Positions 33,906 through 43,984 of a stretch of 64,000 nucleotides of DNA are shown in pieces. The stretch covers positions 124,001 through 188,000 of the forward strand of contig NZ_JABGCH010000001.1 of NCBI RefSeq assembly GCF_019799945.1, given 5' to 3'. The first letter of the stretch is position 1, and each line of letters begins with the position of its first letter. The position numbers were made by a program, and so were the translations under genes. Source of the stretch: Modestobacter marinus (GTDB lineage: Bacteria; Actinomycetota; Actinomycetes; Mycobacteriales; Geodermatophilaceae). A model generated the notes under the pieces. The model searched no databases. It worked only from the letters and a program-made list of their open reading frames with translations, and was not told the DNA's origin.

Positions 33906-35543
33906 TCAGAACTCGTGAGCCCGGCGCAGGCGCAGGGGGCGGCCGTCGGGGTCGACGGAGAGCCGGTACATCGGCACCGCCCACAGGCGGGTGGCGCGCG
34001 ACAGCTCCTCGGTGCGGTGCGGCCTCAGCCGGCCCGGTGGGCGGGGTCCGACCCGGCCACCGTCGTGCCAGGCCTGCAGCGCCGCGGCACTGCGCTCGAC
34101 GGCGGCCACGAAGTCGTCGGGGTCGAGCAGGTCGTCGTCCTCGCTGCCGTCCGGCGCGCGGTCCAGGTGCTCGCGGGCCAGCCGCAGGCGCAGGTCGCGG
34201 GCGAACGTGCGCGCGCCGTCCCCGGTGCGGGCCGGGTCGCGGGGCTCGCGGGGGTCCAGCGTGGTGTCGAGCACCGCGCTGGAGAGCTCGCTGTCGTGGG
34301 TCCACGACCGGCGGTTGAAGTTGTCGCTGCCGACGCTGGCCCACACGTCGTCCACCACGCAGACCTTCGCGTGCACGTAGACCGGCGTCCCCTCGTGGTT
34401 CTCCACGTCGAACACGTGCACGCGGTCCGGTCCCGCACGCCGACAGGTCTCCAGCGCCTGGGAACGCCCGACGTACTGCGGCCGCTCCGACACCGCGCCC
34501 TCCTGGTCGGGCACGCGGGGCACGACGACCACGAGGTGCAGCTCGGGGTGCGTCTCCAGGGCCCGGGCGAACAGCTGGGCGACTTCGCGTGACCAGAGGT
34601 ACTGGTCCTCCAGGTACACCAGCCGGCGGGCCCGGCGGATCGCCTTGGAGTACCCGCGCGCCACCGACCGCTCGCCGTGGGGCGCGAAGTCGTACGCCGG
34701 CCGCACCGCCGGGTAGGTGCGCAGGGTCTGCACCACGTGCGGCCCGCACCGCGGCGGCGGCGCCGGCTGGGGAGGCAGCGGGGTGGGGTCCATCTGCGAG
34801 CGCTTGAGCAGCGCCTCCACCTTGTCGTGCACCCAGGCCAGCGGGTTGTCCGAGTCCGGGCTGGTGGGGTCGTCCCAGCGCTCGCGGAACACCGTGTCGA
34901 GCACGCCGACCACCGGCCCGCGCAGCTGCAGTTGCACGTCGTGCCACGGTGGCCGGTCCCCGTACGCCGACGACATCGACTGCGGCTGCGGGTCCCCGAG
35001 GTGCCGGTCGTCGTCCCGGCGCGAGTGGCCGAGGTCGATGCCCCCGGCGAAGGCCACGTCGCGGGCCGGGGCCCCCGGGTGCCGCAGGACGACGAACTTC
35101 TGGTGGTGGCTGCCCATCCGCCGCACGCGCTCGTCCAGGATCACGACGGCGCCGGCTTCCTCGAGCTCCCGGTCCAGCGCCGTGTTCTCCTCCTTGCTGA
35201 AGCTGAGCCGGTCCCAGTGCGACCGCCAGACGAGCCCGCGCACGCACACCCCGCGCCGCGCCGCTGCGGCGAAAAGCCCCACGACGGTCGGCCCGTCCTC
35301 CCGCAGCCGCTCGTCCGGGTCGCCCCGCCAGTCGGTGAAGAACAGGTGGTCGCCGGGCCCGAGCCCCTGCACGGAGTCGACCAGGCGGTCGAAGTAGGCG
35401 GATCCGTGCACCAGGGGCTCGGCGAGGTTGCCCTCGACCCACGCGGGCAGCGCCGTCGCGGGATTGCCCCTCTCGGCCGCGGTGAGCAGCCAGTCCTCGG
35501 GTCCGGTCACGTGGGTGATCCAACCCGTCCGGACCGCGCTCAT
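33906..35543 (-). CDS. Phospholipase D-like protein
   Basis: A 545-residue cytosolic-looking protein with two HKD-type motifs. The first is HHQKFVVLR (about residue 178), where the usual Asp is replaced by Arg; the second is HAKVCVVDDVWASVGSDNFNRRSW (about 399), which is complete. So at least one half-site departs from canonical PLD, although many actinobacterial relatives share this. The enzyme would transfer phosphatidyl groups or act on a related phosphodiester. ATG 35543 (MSAVRTGWITHVTGPEDW) is taken as the start. It is divergent from lysC with only 79 bases between. Confidence 0.85.
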   Translation of the reverse strand: MSAVRTGWITHVTGPEDWLLTAAERGNPATALPAWVEGNLAEPLVHGSAYFDRLVDSVQGLGPGDHLFFTDWRGDPDERLREDGPTVVGLFAAAARRGVCVRGLVWRSHWDRLSFSKEENTALDRELEEAGAVVILDERVRRMGSHHQKFVVLRHPGAPARDVAFAGGIDLGHSRRDDDRHLGDPQPQSMSSAYGDRPPWHDVQLQLRGPVVGVLDTVFRERWDDPTSPDSDNPLAWVHDKVEALLKRSQMDPTPLPPQPAPPPRCGPHVVQTLRTYPAVRPAYDFAPHGERSVARGYSKAIRRARRLVYLEDQYLWSREVAQLFARALETHPELHLVVVVPRVPDQEGAVSERPQYVGRSQALETCRRAGPDRVHVFDVENHEGTPVYVHAKVCVVDDVWASVGSDNFNRRSWTHDSELSSAVLDTTLDPREPRDPARTGDGARTFARDLRLRLAREHLDRAPDGSEDDDLLDPDDFVAAVERSAAALQAWHDGGRVGPRPPGRLRPHRTEELSRATRLWAVPMYRLSVDPDGRPLRLRRAHEF

Positions 35544-35610
35544 GCACCCTCTCGGCCGCGCCGTCCGGCCGGGTGCCTCGGCGGGGCGCGGAGCGCCCGA
35601 CCCGCGCCGG

Positions 35611-35616
35611 TAGCCT
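35611..35616 (+). promoter_or_regulatory. -10 box of lysC-asd
   Basis: TAGCCT lies 6 bases before the GTG start of lysC, the spacing expected for a leaderless transcript. No leader peptide or lysine riboswitch fits in the remaining gap to the divergent gene. Confidence 0.5.
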
Positions 35617-35622
35617 GAGCGC

Positions 35623-37953
<2,331 letters not shown>

Positions 37954-37955
<2 letters not shown>

Positions 37956-38010
37956 TCAGGTGACCTGATCGACGGGTGTCCCCCTGCACCAGCGTTGGTG
38001 CAGGGGGACA
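37954..38010. terminator. asd/S9-peptidase convergent terminator with adjoining palindrome
   Basis: A perfect 15-bp stem TGTCCCCCTGCACCA (37977-37991) with TGGTGCAGGGGGACA (37996-38010) and loop GCGT. It is directly preceded by a 17-base palindrome GATCAGGT-G-ACCTGATC (37954-37970) that overlaps the asd stop. The first is a terminator for both converging genes; the second may help or may be a protein site. Confidence 0.8.
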
Positions 38011-38033
38011 GCTGTCGGCGCGGGAGGATCCCG

Positions 38034-39836
38034 TTACGGCGTGACGTGCCGCACGGCGAAGGAGAGCGCGGCCTCGACCTGGCGGATGGTCTCCTCGATC
38101 ACCAGCGAGCCGTGGCCGGCGTCGAACCGGTACACCTCGTGCGGCTTGCCCAGCCGGTCGAGCTCGGCCAGGTAGTTGTCGATCTGCCGGATCGGGCAGC
38201 GCGGGTCGTTCGCCCCGGCCACCACGAGCACCGGCGTGGCGACCGCGTCGACGTAGGTGATCGGGGAGGACCGCACGTACCGGTCGTGCACGTCGTCGGG
38301 TGAGCCGCCGAACAGCGCCCGGTCGTAGGCCCGCAGCCCCTCCATCTCGTCCTCGTAGGCGGCCAGGTAGTCGGCCACCGGCACCTCGGCGATGCCCGCC
38401 GCCCACCGCTCCGGCTGGGTGCCCAGGCCGAGGAGGGTGAGGAACCCGCCCCAGGAGCCGCCGGAGAGGATGGTCCGGGCCGGGTCGACGAACCCCTCGG
38501 CGACCAGCGCGTCGTAGACCGCGCCGACGTCCTCCAGCTCGGTGAGCCCCGGCCGGCCGGTCAGCGCGTCCCGCCACTGGCTGCCGTAGCCGGTGGACCC
38601 GCGGTAGTTCACGTGCACCACCGCGTACCCGGCGTCGACGTAGGCCGCCCGCCGCGCGCGGTAGGAGTCGTCGTCCAGCGCCTCGGGACCGCCGTGCACC
38701 AGGAACGCCGTCGCGTACGGCGCAGGCCCCGCCGGGCGCACCACCAGCGCGTGCACGTCCCCACCCGGTCCGGGCACCCACCGGTCCTCGACCGGGTAGG
38801 CGGCCGGGGGCTCCTCACCGGGCGCCGCCAGCACCACCGGCCCGTCCGCGCGGCGGATCACCGGCGGCAGCTCGGCGGAGGACCAGGCCAGCTCCACGGT
38901 CCCGTCCGGCCGGGCGGTGGCGCCCCGGACGACGCCCCGCGGGGTCTCCAGCTGCTCCAGGGTCCCGGCGGCCAGGTCGTAGCGGTACAGCTCGCTGCGG
39001 GCGGCGTGGTCGTGGCCCACCAGCAGCGCGGAGCCGTCGGGGTACCAGCCGGCGGTCACGTCCCCGGGCAGGTCGAGGACCAGCTCGGTCTCGGTGTCCG
39101 CGGCCACGTCCCAGAGCAGCAGCTCCTCCCGGCCCCGGCGCTCGTGGCCCACGAGCAGCCGCTGGTCGCCCACCACCGGGGAAAACGCGAGCGCGTGCAG
39201 CCCGCGGCCCTCGCCGTCCCACTTGTCGGCGACGACCGACAGGTCGCCGGTGCGCAGCACCCGCAGCGCCGGGTAGCGGGGGTCGCCGTGCTCGGAGTGC
39301 GAATAGACCAGCAGGCTGTCGTCCCGGGACAGCGCCTCGACCCCGGCGGTGTCCGGGGAGGTGTAGAAGATCTCCGGCGTCCGGTCGGTGCCGGCGATCC
39401 ACAGCTCGCTGCCGTCATCGGTGGACCGGCCGATCGCCACGACCCGGTGCCCGATCTCCAGGCCGGCCGGATAGGCCGGGCCCACCTCGGGGACGGCGAC
39501 CTGGTCCCGCCCACCGGCGAACGGCTGGGTGCGCCACACGCCGAACTCGTCTCCGTCGGTGTCGGCGAACCACCAGATGGTCTCGCCGTCCGGGCTGAGC
39601 GTGGCCGCGAGCGTGCCGTTGGGCCGGTCGGTGACCTGCCGGTGCGTGTCGGTCTCCCGGTCCCACGCGTACTGCTCGACGACCCCGCTGACGTCGGAGG
39701 CGTAGACGTTGCGGTGCGGGGCGTCCTCGGCCCACTCGGGCAGGCTGATCCGGGGCGCGCGGAAGCGGGCCTGCCAGCGGGCGGTGACCTCCGGGGGGAG
39801 GGCGGGGGCGGGGCTGGGCGTCGGCTCGGCACTCAC
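38034..39836 (-). CDS. S9-family prolyl oligopeptidase-like peptidase
   Basis: A 600-residue cytosolic peptidase. The N-terminal part (about 30-330) is a WD/beta-propeller-like region, and the C-terminal alpha/beta hydrolase carries Ser461 in GGSWGG, Asp544 in GANDPR and His575 in GHGS. It should cut short peptides, perhaps after Pro or acyl-amino acids. No signal peptide is seen. The GTG at 39836 is the start; it lies 4 bases after the stop of the CBS membrane protein gene, so the three genes 42275 to 38034 may be one operon. Confidence 0.9.
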   Translation of the reverse strand: MSAEPTPSPAPALPPEVTARWQARFRAPRISLPEWAEDAPHRNVYASDVSGVVEQYAWDRETDTHRQVTDRPNGTLAATLSPDGETIWWFADTDGDEFGVWRTQPFAGGRDQVAVPEVGPAYPAGLEIGHRVVAIGRSTDDGSELWIAGTDRTPEIFYTSPDTAGVEALSRDDSLLVYSHSEHGDPRYPALRVLRTGDLSVVADKWDGEGRGLHALAFSPVVGDQRLLVGHERRGREELLLWDVAADTETELVLDLPGDVTAGWYPDGSALLVGHDHAARSELYRYDLAAGTLEQLETPRGVVRGATARPDGTVELAWSSAELPPVIRRADGPVVLAAPGEEPPAAYPVEDRWVPGPGGDVHALVVRPAGPAPYATAFLVHGGPEALDDDSYRARRAAYVDAGYAVVHVNYRGSTGYGSQWRDALTGRPGLTELEDVGAVYDALVAEGFVDPARTILSGGSWGGFLTLLGLGTQPERWAAGIAEVPVADYLAAYEDEMEGLRAYDRALFGGSPDDVHDRYVRSSPITYVDAVATPVLVVAGANDPRCPIRQIDNYLAELDRLGKPHEVYRFDAGHGSLVIEETIRQVEAALSFAVRHVTP

Positions 39837-39840
39837 CCGG

Positions 39841-40923
39841 TCATCTTCCCCCGGCCCCCGCGCCGGCCGGCGGCGCGGTGGGGGGAGCCAGCCGCACGTC
39901 GGCGCCGCGGACGTCGCCGATCAGCCGCTCGAGCACGTCCTCCAGGGCCACGATCCCGACGGTCCGGCCGTCCTCCACGACCCGGCCGAGGTGCGCGCCG
40001 CTGCGCCGCATCTCCTGCAGGACCTCGGGGAGCGGCTCGTCCGGCGCCAGCTCGACGAACGGCGTGATCGCCCGGTCGGGGACCGGCTGGTCGCGGGAGG
40101 ACGGGCCGCTGCCCAGCACGTCCTTGACGTGCACGTAGCCGGCCAGTGAGCCCTGCGGCAGCCGCACCGGGTACCGGCTGTGGCCGTGGGCGGCGACGAC
40201 CGACTCCAGCTGCCGCGGCGTCGCCTCCCGGGGCACGGTCACGACGGTGTCCAGGGGCAGCAGCACCGAGCGGACGTCGTGCTGCTCGAACGCCAGCGCG
40301 CCGGCGGCCAGCGCGCTCACCTCGGAGCCCAGCAGGCCCTCCCGGCGGGACTGCCGGATCATCGCCCGGATCTCCGACTCGTCGAAGCCGGCGTGCACCT
40401 CGTCGGTGGGCTGCACACCGAACAGCCGGACGAACGCGTTGGCCGTGGTGTTGAAGAACCAGATGAAGGGCTTGAGCACGCGCACGACCGTGGCCAGTGG
40501 CGGCCCGAGCACCATCGCGGCCCGGTCGGGCCCGGCGATGGTGATGTTCTTGGGCACCATCTCGCCGAGCACCATGTGCAGCACGGTGACCAGGGCCAGG
40601 GCGATGACCAGCGCGATCGGGTGCAGCAGCCCGTCCGGCACGCCGACCGCGTGCAGCGGCGCCTCGATCAGGTGCGCGATCGCCGGCTCGCCGACCGCAC
40701 CCAGGCCCAGCGAGCACAGGGTGATGCCCAGCTGGGCGCCGGCCATCATCTGCGACACGTTGCGCATCGCGGCCAGCGCCCGGCGGGCCCGGGCCGACCC
40801 CGCCGCGGCGCGCGGCTCCAGCTGGTCGGCGCGCGCGGAGACCAGCGCGAACTCGGCGGCGACGAAGAACGCGTTGCCCAGCAGCAGCGCGATGAGGACC
40901 AGCAGGCTCAGGACGTCGGTCAT
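39841..40923 (-). CDS. CNNM/CorC-type membrane protein with CBS domains (second of a pair)
   Basis: A 360-residue hemolysin-C/CorB-like protein. A DUF21 membrane domain (about 1-190; FVAAEFALVSARADQLE, QLGITLCSLGLGAVGEPAIAHL, VLGEMVPKNI) is followed by a paired CBS domain (about 205-335), which may bind ATP or other adenosyl ligands. Relatives export or sense magnesium and cobalt. The ATG at 40923 overlaps the stop of its paralogue by four bases, and the two probably form a heterodimer. Unlike its partner it lacks the C-terminal CorC transport domain. Confidence 0.88.
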   Translation of the reverse strand: MTDVLSLLVLIALLLGNAFFVAAEFALVSARADQLEPRAAAGSARARRALAAMRNVSQMMAGAQLGITLCSLGLGAVGEPAIAHLIEAPLHAVGVPDGLLHPIALVIALALVTVLHMVLGEMVPKNITIAGPDRAAMVLGPPLATVVRVLKPFIWFFNTTANAFVRLFGVQPTDEVHAGFDESEIRAMIRQSRREGLLGSEVSALAAGALAFEQHDVRSVLLPLDTVVTVPREATPRQLESVVAAHGHSRYPVRLPQGSLAGYVHVKDVLGSGPSSRDQPVPDRAITPFVELAPDEPLPEVLQEMRRSGAHLGRVVEDGRTVGIVALEDVLERLIGDVRGADVRLAPPTAPPAGAGAGGR

Positions 40924-42275
40924 GCCTGGGCCACCTCGGGCTGCCGGTCGCGGGCGGCCGGGTCCGCGGTGTCCCGGTCGGGCTCCCCGGCCACGGGGAC
41001 GGCCTGCAGCCGCGCGATCCGCCGTCCCTCGACCCCGGTGACGGTCAGCCGCCAGCCCTCGACCTCCACCGCGGCACCCTCCTCCGGCAGCCGGGCCAGC
41101 CGCTCGAGGACGAAACCGGCGACCGTCTCGTAGCGGCCCTCGGGGACCGGGATGTCGGTGCGCTCGCGGACCTCGTCGGGTCGCAGCAGCCCCGACAGCG
41201 TCCACTCCACGCCCTGCCGGCGCAGCTGGCGCAGCGGCCGGTCCGTCTCGTCGGTGATCTCGCCGACCAGCTCCTCGACGATGTCCTCCAGGGTCACGAT
41301 GCCGTGGGTGGCGCCCCACTCGTCGACGACGAGGGCCAGTTGCAGGCCCTGGTCGCGCAGCTGGTCCAGCAGCGGGTCCAGCCGGATCGACGAGGGGACG
41401 GCGAGCACCGGCGCGGCCAGCTCACCCGCCGTCCGCCGCTCCCGCTCGGCCTCCGGGACGGCGACCGCCTGCTTCACGTGCACGACCCCGGTCACCTCGT
41501 CCAGGTCCTCGCCGTACACCGGGAAGCGCGAGTTGCCCGACCGGATCGCCGCGTCGATCACCGCGGCCGCCGACGCGCTGGCCGGCAGCGTCCACAGCCG
41601 GGTGCGTGGGGTCATCACGTCCGTGGCGTACTTGTCCCGCAGGCCCAGCGACCGGGTGAGCAGCCGGGCAGCGACGGGGGAGAGGTCGCCCTCCTCCTCC
41701 GACCGCCGGGCGACCGCGGCCAGCTCCTCGGCGCCCCGGACGTCGTCCAGCTCCTCGCGGGGCTCGACGCCCAGCCGGCGCACGATCGCGTTGGCCAGCC
41801 CCTGCAGCGTGCGCACGACCGGGCCGGTGGCCCAGGTGAAGGCGCGCAGGCCCGGGGCCACGGCCGTGGCGACCGGCAGCGGCCGGGCGATCGCCAGGTT
41901 CTTGGGGCCGAGCTCGCCGAGCAGCATCTGCAGCACGGTGGCCAGTGCGATGGCCAGGCCGACGGCGGCCGCGCCCGCGGCGGCTGCGGGCAGCCCCACC
42001 GACTCCAGCGGCCCTTCCAGGAGCCGACCGAGCGCGGGCTCGGCGAGGTAACCGACGACGAGGGTGGTCAGCGTGATGCCCAGCTGCGCCGCGGACAGCT
42101 GGGTGGAGAGCCCGCGCAGCGCCGACACCACGTGGTGGGCGCCGCGGTCCTCGCGCTGGGCGGCCTGCTCGGCCTGCCCGCGGTCCACGGTGGTGAGGGA
42201 GAACTCGGCCGCGACGAAGAAGCCGGTCAGCGCGGTCAGCACCACGGCCGCCAGCAGGAGCAGCCAGGGCGTCAC
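40920..42275 (-). CDS. CNNM/CorC-type membrane protein with CBS and CorC domains (first of a pair)
   Basis: A 451-residue paralogue of the next gene. The DUF21 membrane domain (about 1-195; FFVAAEFSLTTVDRGQAEQ, QLGITLTTLVVGYLAEP, LLGELGPKNLA) is followed by two CBS motifs (about 210-335, ending VTLEDIVEELVGEI) and a CorC/HlyC domain (about 355-430; LSGLLRPDEVRERT, YETVAGFVLERLARLP). The GTG at 42275 begins VTPWLLLLAAVV. It is followed with a 4-base overlap by the shorter paralogue. A role in divalent-cation homeostasis is known for the family. Confidence 0.88.
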   Translation of the reverse strand: MTPWLLLLAAVVLTALTGFFVAAEFSLTTVDRGQAEQAAQREDRGAHHVVSALRGLSTQLSAAQLGITLTTLVVGYLAEPALGRLLEGPLESVGLPAAAAGAAAVGLAIALATVLQMLLGELGPKNLAIARPLPVATAVAPGLRAFTWATGPVVRTLQGLANAIVRRLGVEPREELDDVRGAEELAAVARRSEEEGDLSPVAARLLTRSLGLRDKYATDVMTPRTRLWTLPASASAAAVIDAAIRSGNSRFPVYGEDLDEVTGVVHVKQAVAVPEAERERRTAGELAAPVLAVPSSIRLDPLLDQLRDQGLQLALVVDEWGATHGIVTLEDIVEELVGEITDETDRPLRQLRRQGVEWTLSGLLRPDEVRERTDIPVPEGRYETVAGFVLERLARLPEEGAAVEVEGWRLTVTGVEGRRIARLQAVPVAGEPDRDTADPAARDRQPEVAQA

Positions 42276-42327
42276 CCGTCCCCCCTGCCCGGGGGCGGCG
42301 GACGGGAAACAGAGGCCGGGAAGCACT

Positions 42328-42353
42328 CAGGGACCGCCTCGCGGCGGTCCCTG
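42328..42353 (-). terminator. Terminator of tRNA-Pro
   Basis: An 11-bp stem CAGGGACCGCC (42328-42338) with GGCGGTCCCTG (42343-42353) and loop TCGC, 10 bases beyond the tRNA 3' end on the minus strand. Confidence 0.7.
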
Positions 42354-42363
42354 GGTGAACTGG

Positions 42364-42437
42364 TCGGGGTGACAGGATTTGAACCTGCGGCCTCGTCGTC
42401 CCGAACGACGCGCGCTACCAAGCTGCGCCACACCCCG
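42364..42437 (-). tRNA. tRNA-Pro(CGG)
   Basis: A 74-base tRNA on the minus strand. The acceptor CGGGGTG (42437-42431) pairs with CACCCCG (42371-42365), discriminator A at 42364. The anticodon stem CGTCG/CGACG holds loop TTCGGGA, anticodon CGG (reads CCG). The T-arm includes GGTTCAAATCC. CCA is not encoded. Confidence 0.95.
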
Positions 42438-42453
42438 AGGTGCGGACAGAACT

Positions 42454-43389
42454 CTACTCGACGCCGTGGGCGGGCCGTGAGGCGGTCCTCGGGGTCAGCG
42501 TCAGCAGCGTCGCCTCCGGCGGGCAGGCGAACCGCACCGGCGCGTACGGGCTGGTGCCGAGTCCGGCGGAGACGTGCAGCCAGGTGCCGGTCGGGTGCTC
42601 CGGCGTCGGCTCGGCCCACCGGTGCAGCCAGCGGACGTGCTGCCGGTCGATGCCGCAGTTGGTGACCAGCGCGCCGTAGAAGGGCACCCGCAGCTGCCCA
42701 CCGTGGGTGTGCCCGCACAGCAGCAGGTCGTAGCCGTCGGCGGTGAACCGGTCGAGCACCCGCGGCTCGGGGGAGTGCACCAGCCCGATCCGGACGTCGG
42801 CGTCCGGATCGGCGGTGCCCGCGACGTCGTCGTACCGGTCGCGCGCCATGTGCGGGTCGTCCAGACCGGCGAAGGCGATCCGGCGTCCGTCGACGGTCAG
42901 CGTGCCCCGGGCGTTGGTCAGGTCCAGCCAGCCGCGGGCGGTCATGCCGTCGCGCAGCTCCCGCCAGGGCAGCTCCTCGCCGTGCACCCGCTTGTGCTCG
43001 GTCTTGAAGTACTTGAGCGGGTTCTTCGGGCGCGGGGCGTAGTAGTCGTTGCTGGCCAGCACGAAGACGCCGGGCAGCTCCATCAGCGGGTCGAGCGCGC
43101 GCAGCGTGGGCGGGACGGCGTCCATGCCGGCCAGGTTGTCCCCGGTGGTGACCACCAGGTCCGGGGCGAGGTCGGCGAGCCCGGCCACCCACGCCTGCTT
43201 GCTGCGCTGGCCGGCGGTCATGTGCAGGTCCGACAGCTGCAGCACCCGCAGCGGCGCCTGTCCGGGGGGCAGCACCGGCACGTCGAAGCGGCGCAGCGTC
43301 CAGCGGGTGCGTTCGACCAGGCTCGCGTAGGCGACGGTGGTGGCCCCGGTGGCCAGGACGGCGGTGGGGACGGCGGTGCTCACGCGCAT
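42454..43389 (-). CDS. Calcineurin-like metallophosphoesterase
   Basis: A 311-residue protein with the metallophosphoesterase motifs DLH (QLSDLHM), GDN (VTTGDNLAG), SND in place of GNH (VLASNDYY) and GHTHGG. A signal-like hydrophobic N-terminus (about 6-24) suggests a membrane anchor. The family includes UDP-diacylglucosamine hydrolase-like and YkuE-type enzymes; the substrate here is unknown. TAGGCT (43401-43396, minus strand) lies 6 bases before ATG 43389, so the transcript is likely leaderless. It sits downstream of the ponA2 region and is divergent from yqeY. Confidence 0.88.
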   Translation of the reverse strand: MRVSTAVPTAVLATGATTVAYASLVERTRWTLRRFDVPVLPPGQAPLRVLQLSDLHMTAGQRSKQAWVAGLADLAPDLVVTTGDNLAGMDAVPPTLRALDPLMELPGVFVLASNDYYAPRPKNPLKYFKTEHKRVHGEELPWRELRDGMTARGWLDLTNARGTLTVDGRRIAFAGLDDPHMARDRYDDVAGTADPDADVRIGLVHSPEPRVLDRFTADGYDLLLCGHTHGGQLRVPFYGALVTNCGIDRQHVRWLHRWAEPTPEHPTGTWLHVSAGLGTSPYAPVRFACPPEATLLTLTPRTASRPAHGVE

Positions 43390-43458
43390 CCCCCGAGCCT
43401 AGGGCTGCCCGCGGAACTGCGTCGTCGCGGGCGCGGGGCAGGTGGCAGGCTCGGCCCC

Positions 43459-43911
43459 GTGGCTGAACTGAAGGACCGACTGCGCGCCGACCTGACCACC
43501 GCGATGAAGGGGCGGGACGAGCTGCGCACCGCGACGCTGCGCATGGTGCTCTCCGCCGTCTCCGCCGAGGAGGTGTCCGGCAAGGAGGCCCGCGAGCTCT
43601 CCGACGACGAGGTGCAGGCGGTGCTCCGCCGGGAGGCGAAGAAGCGCCGGGAGGCCGCCGAGGCCTATGCCGGCGCGGGCCGGGCGGAGCAGGCCGACCG
43701 GGAGCGGGCGGAGGAGGGCGTGGTCGCCGGCTACCTGCCGGCGCAGCTGGAGGACGCCGACCTGACCGCGCTGGTGGCCGACGTCATCACCCGCACCGGC
43801 GCCTCCGGGATGAAGGACATGGGCAGGGTGATGGGTGCCGTGCAGGGGCAGGTCGCCGGCCGCGCCGAGGGAGGCCGGGTCGCTGCCGAGGTCCGTCGCC
43901 AGCTCGCGTAG
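43459..43911 (+). CDS. GatB/YqeY domain protein
   Basis: A 150-residue YqeY-family protein (MAELKDRLRADLTTAMKGRDELRTATLRMVLSAV; GYLPAQLEDADLTALV; GRAEGGRVAAEVRRQL). The domain is shared with the tail of GatB, and a role in tRNA-dependent amidation has been proposed but not proven. The GTG at 43459 is 7 bases after CAGGCT (43446-43451), a -10-like box, suggesting a leaderless message divergent from the phosphoesterase. A convergent hairpin separates it from the ponA2-like gene. Confidence 0.9.
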   Translation: MAELKDRLRADLTTAMKGRDELRTATLRMVLSAVSAEEVSGKEARELSDDEVQAVLRREAKKRREAAEAYAGAGRAEQADRERAEEGVVAGYLPAQLEDADLTALVADVITRTGASGMKDMGRVMGAVQGQVAGRAEGGRVAAEVRRQLA

Positions 43912-43979
43912 GACCCCGCCGTCCGGCCCCGCTGCAGGGCCCGGCCGCCAGCGGGCGAGCGGTGGGGGGCAGCGGGGCC
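43911..43979. terminator. Convergent hairpin terminator, diverged family 2 copy
   Basis: It starts GGACCCCG at the last base of the yqeY stop codon. An 11-bp perfect stem GGCCCCGCTGC (43925-43935) with GCAGCGGGGCC (43969-43979) encloses a GC-rich inner hairpin. It lies between yqeY and the convergent penicillin-binding protein gene. Similarity to family 2 is limited to the opening bases and general layout. Confidence 0.65.
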
Positions 43980-43984
43980 CTTGA

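Noticed and set aside
35544..35622. Lysine riboswitch or leader peptide before lysC
   Set aside because: The 79-base gap is too short, and the -10 box adjoins the start codon; no structured element was found.
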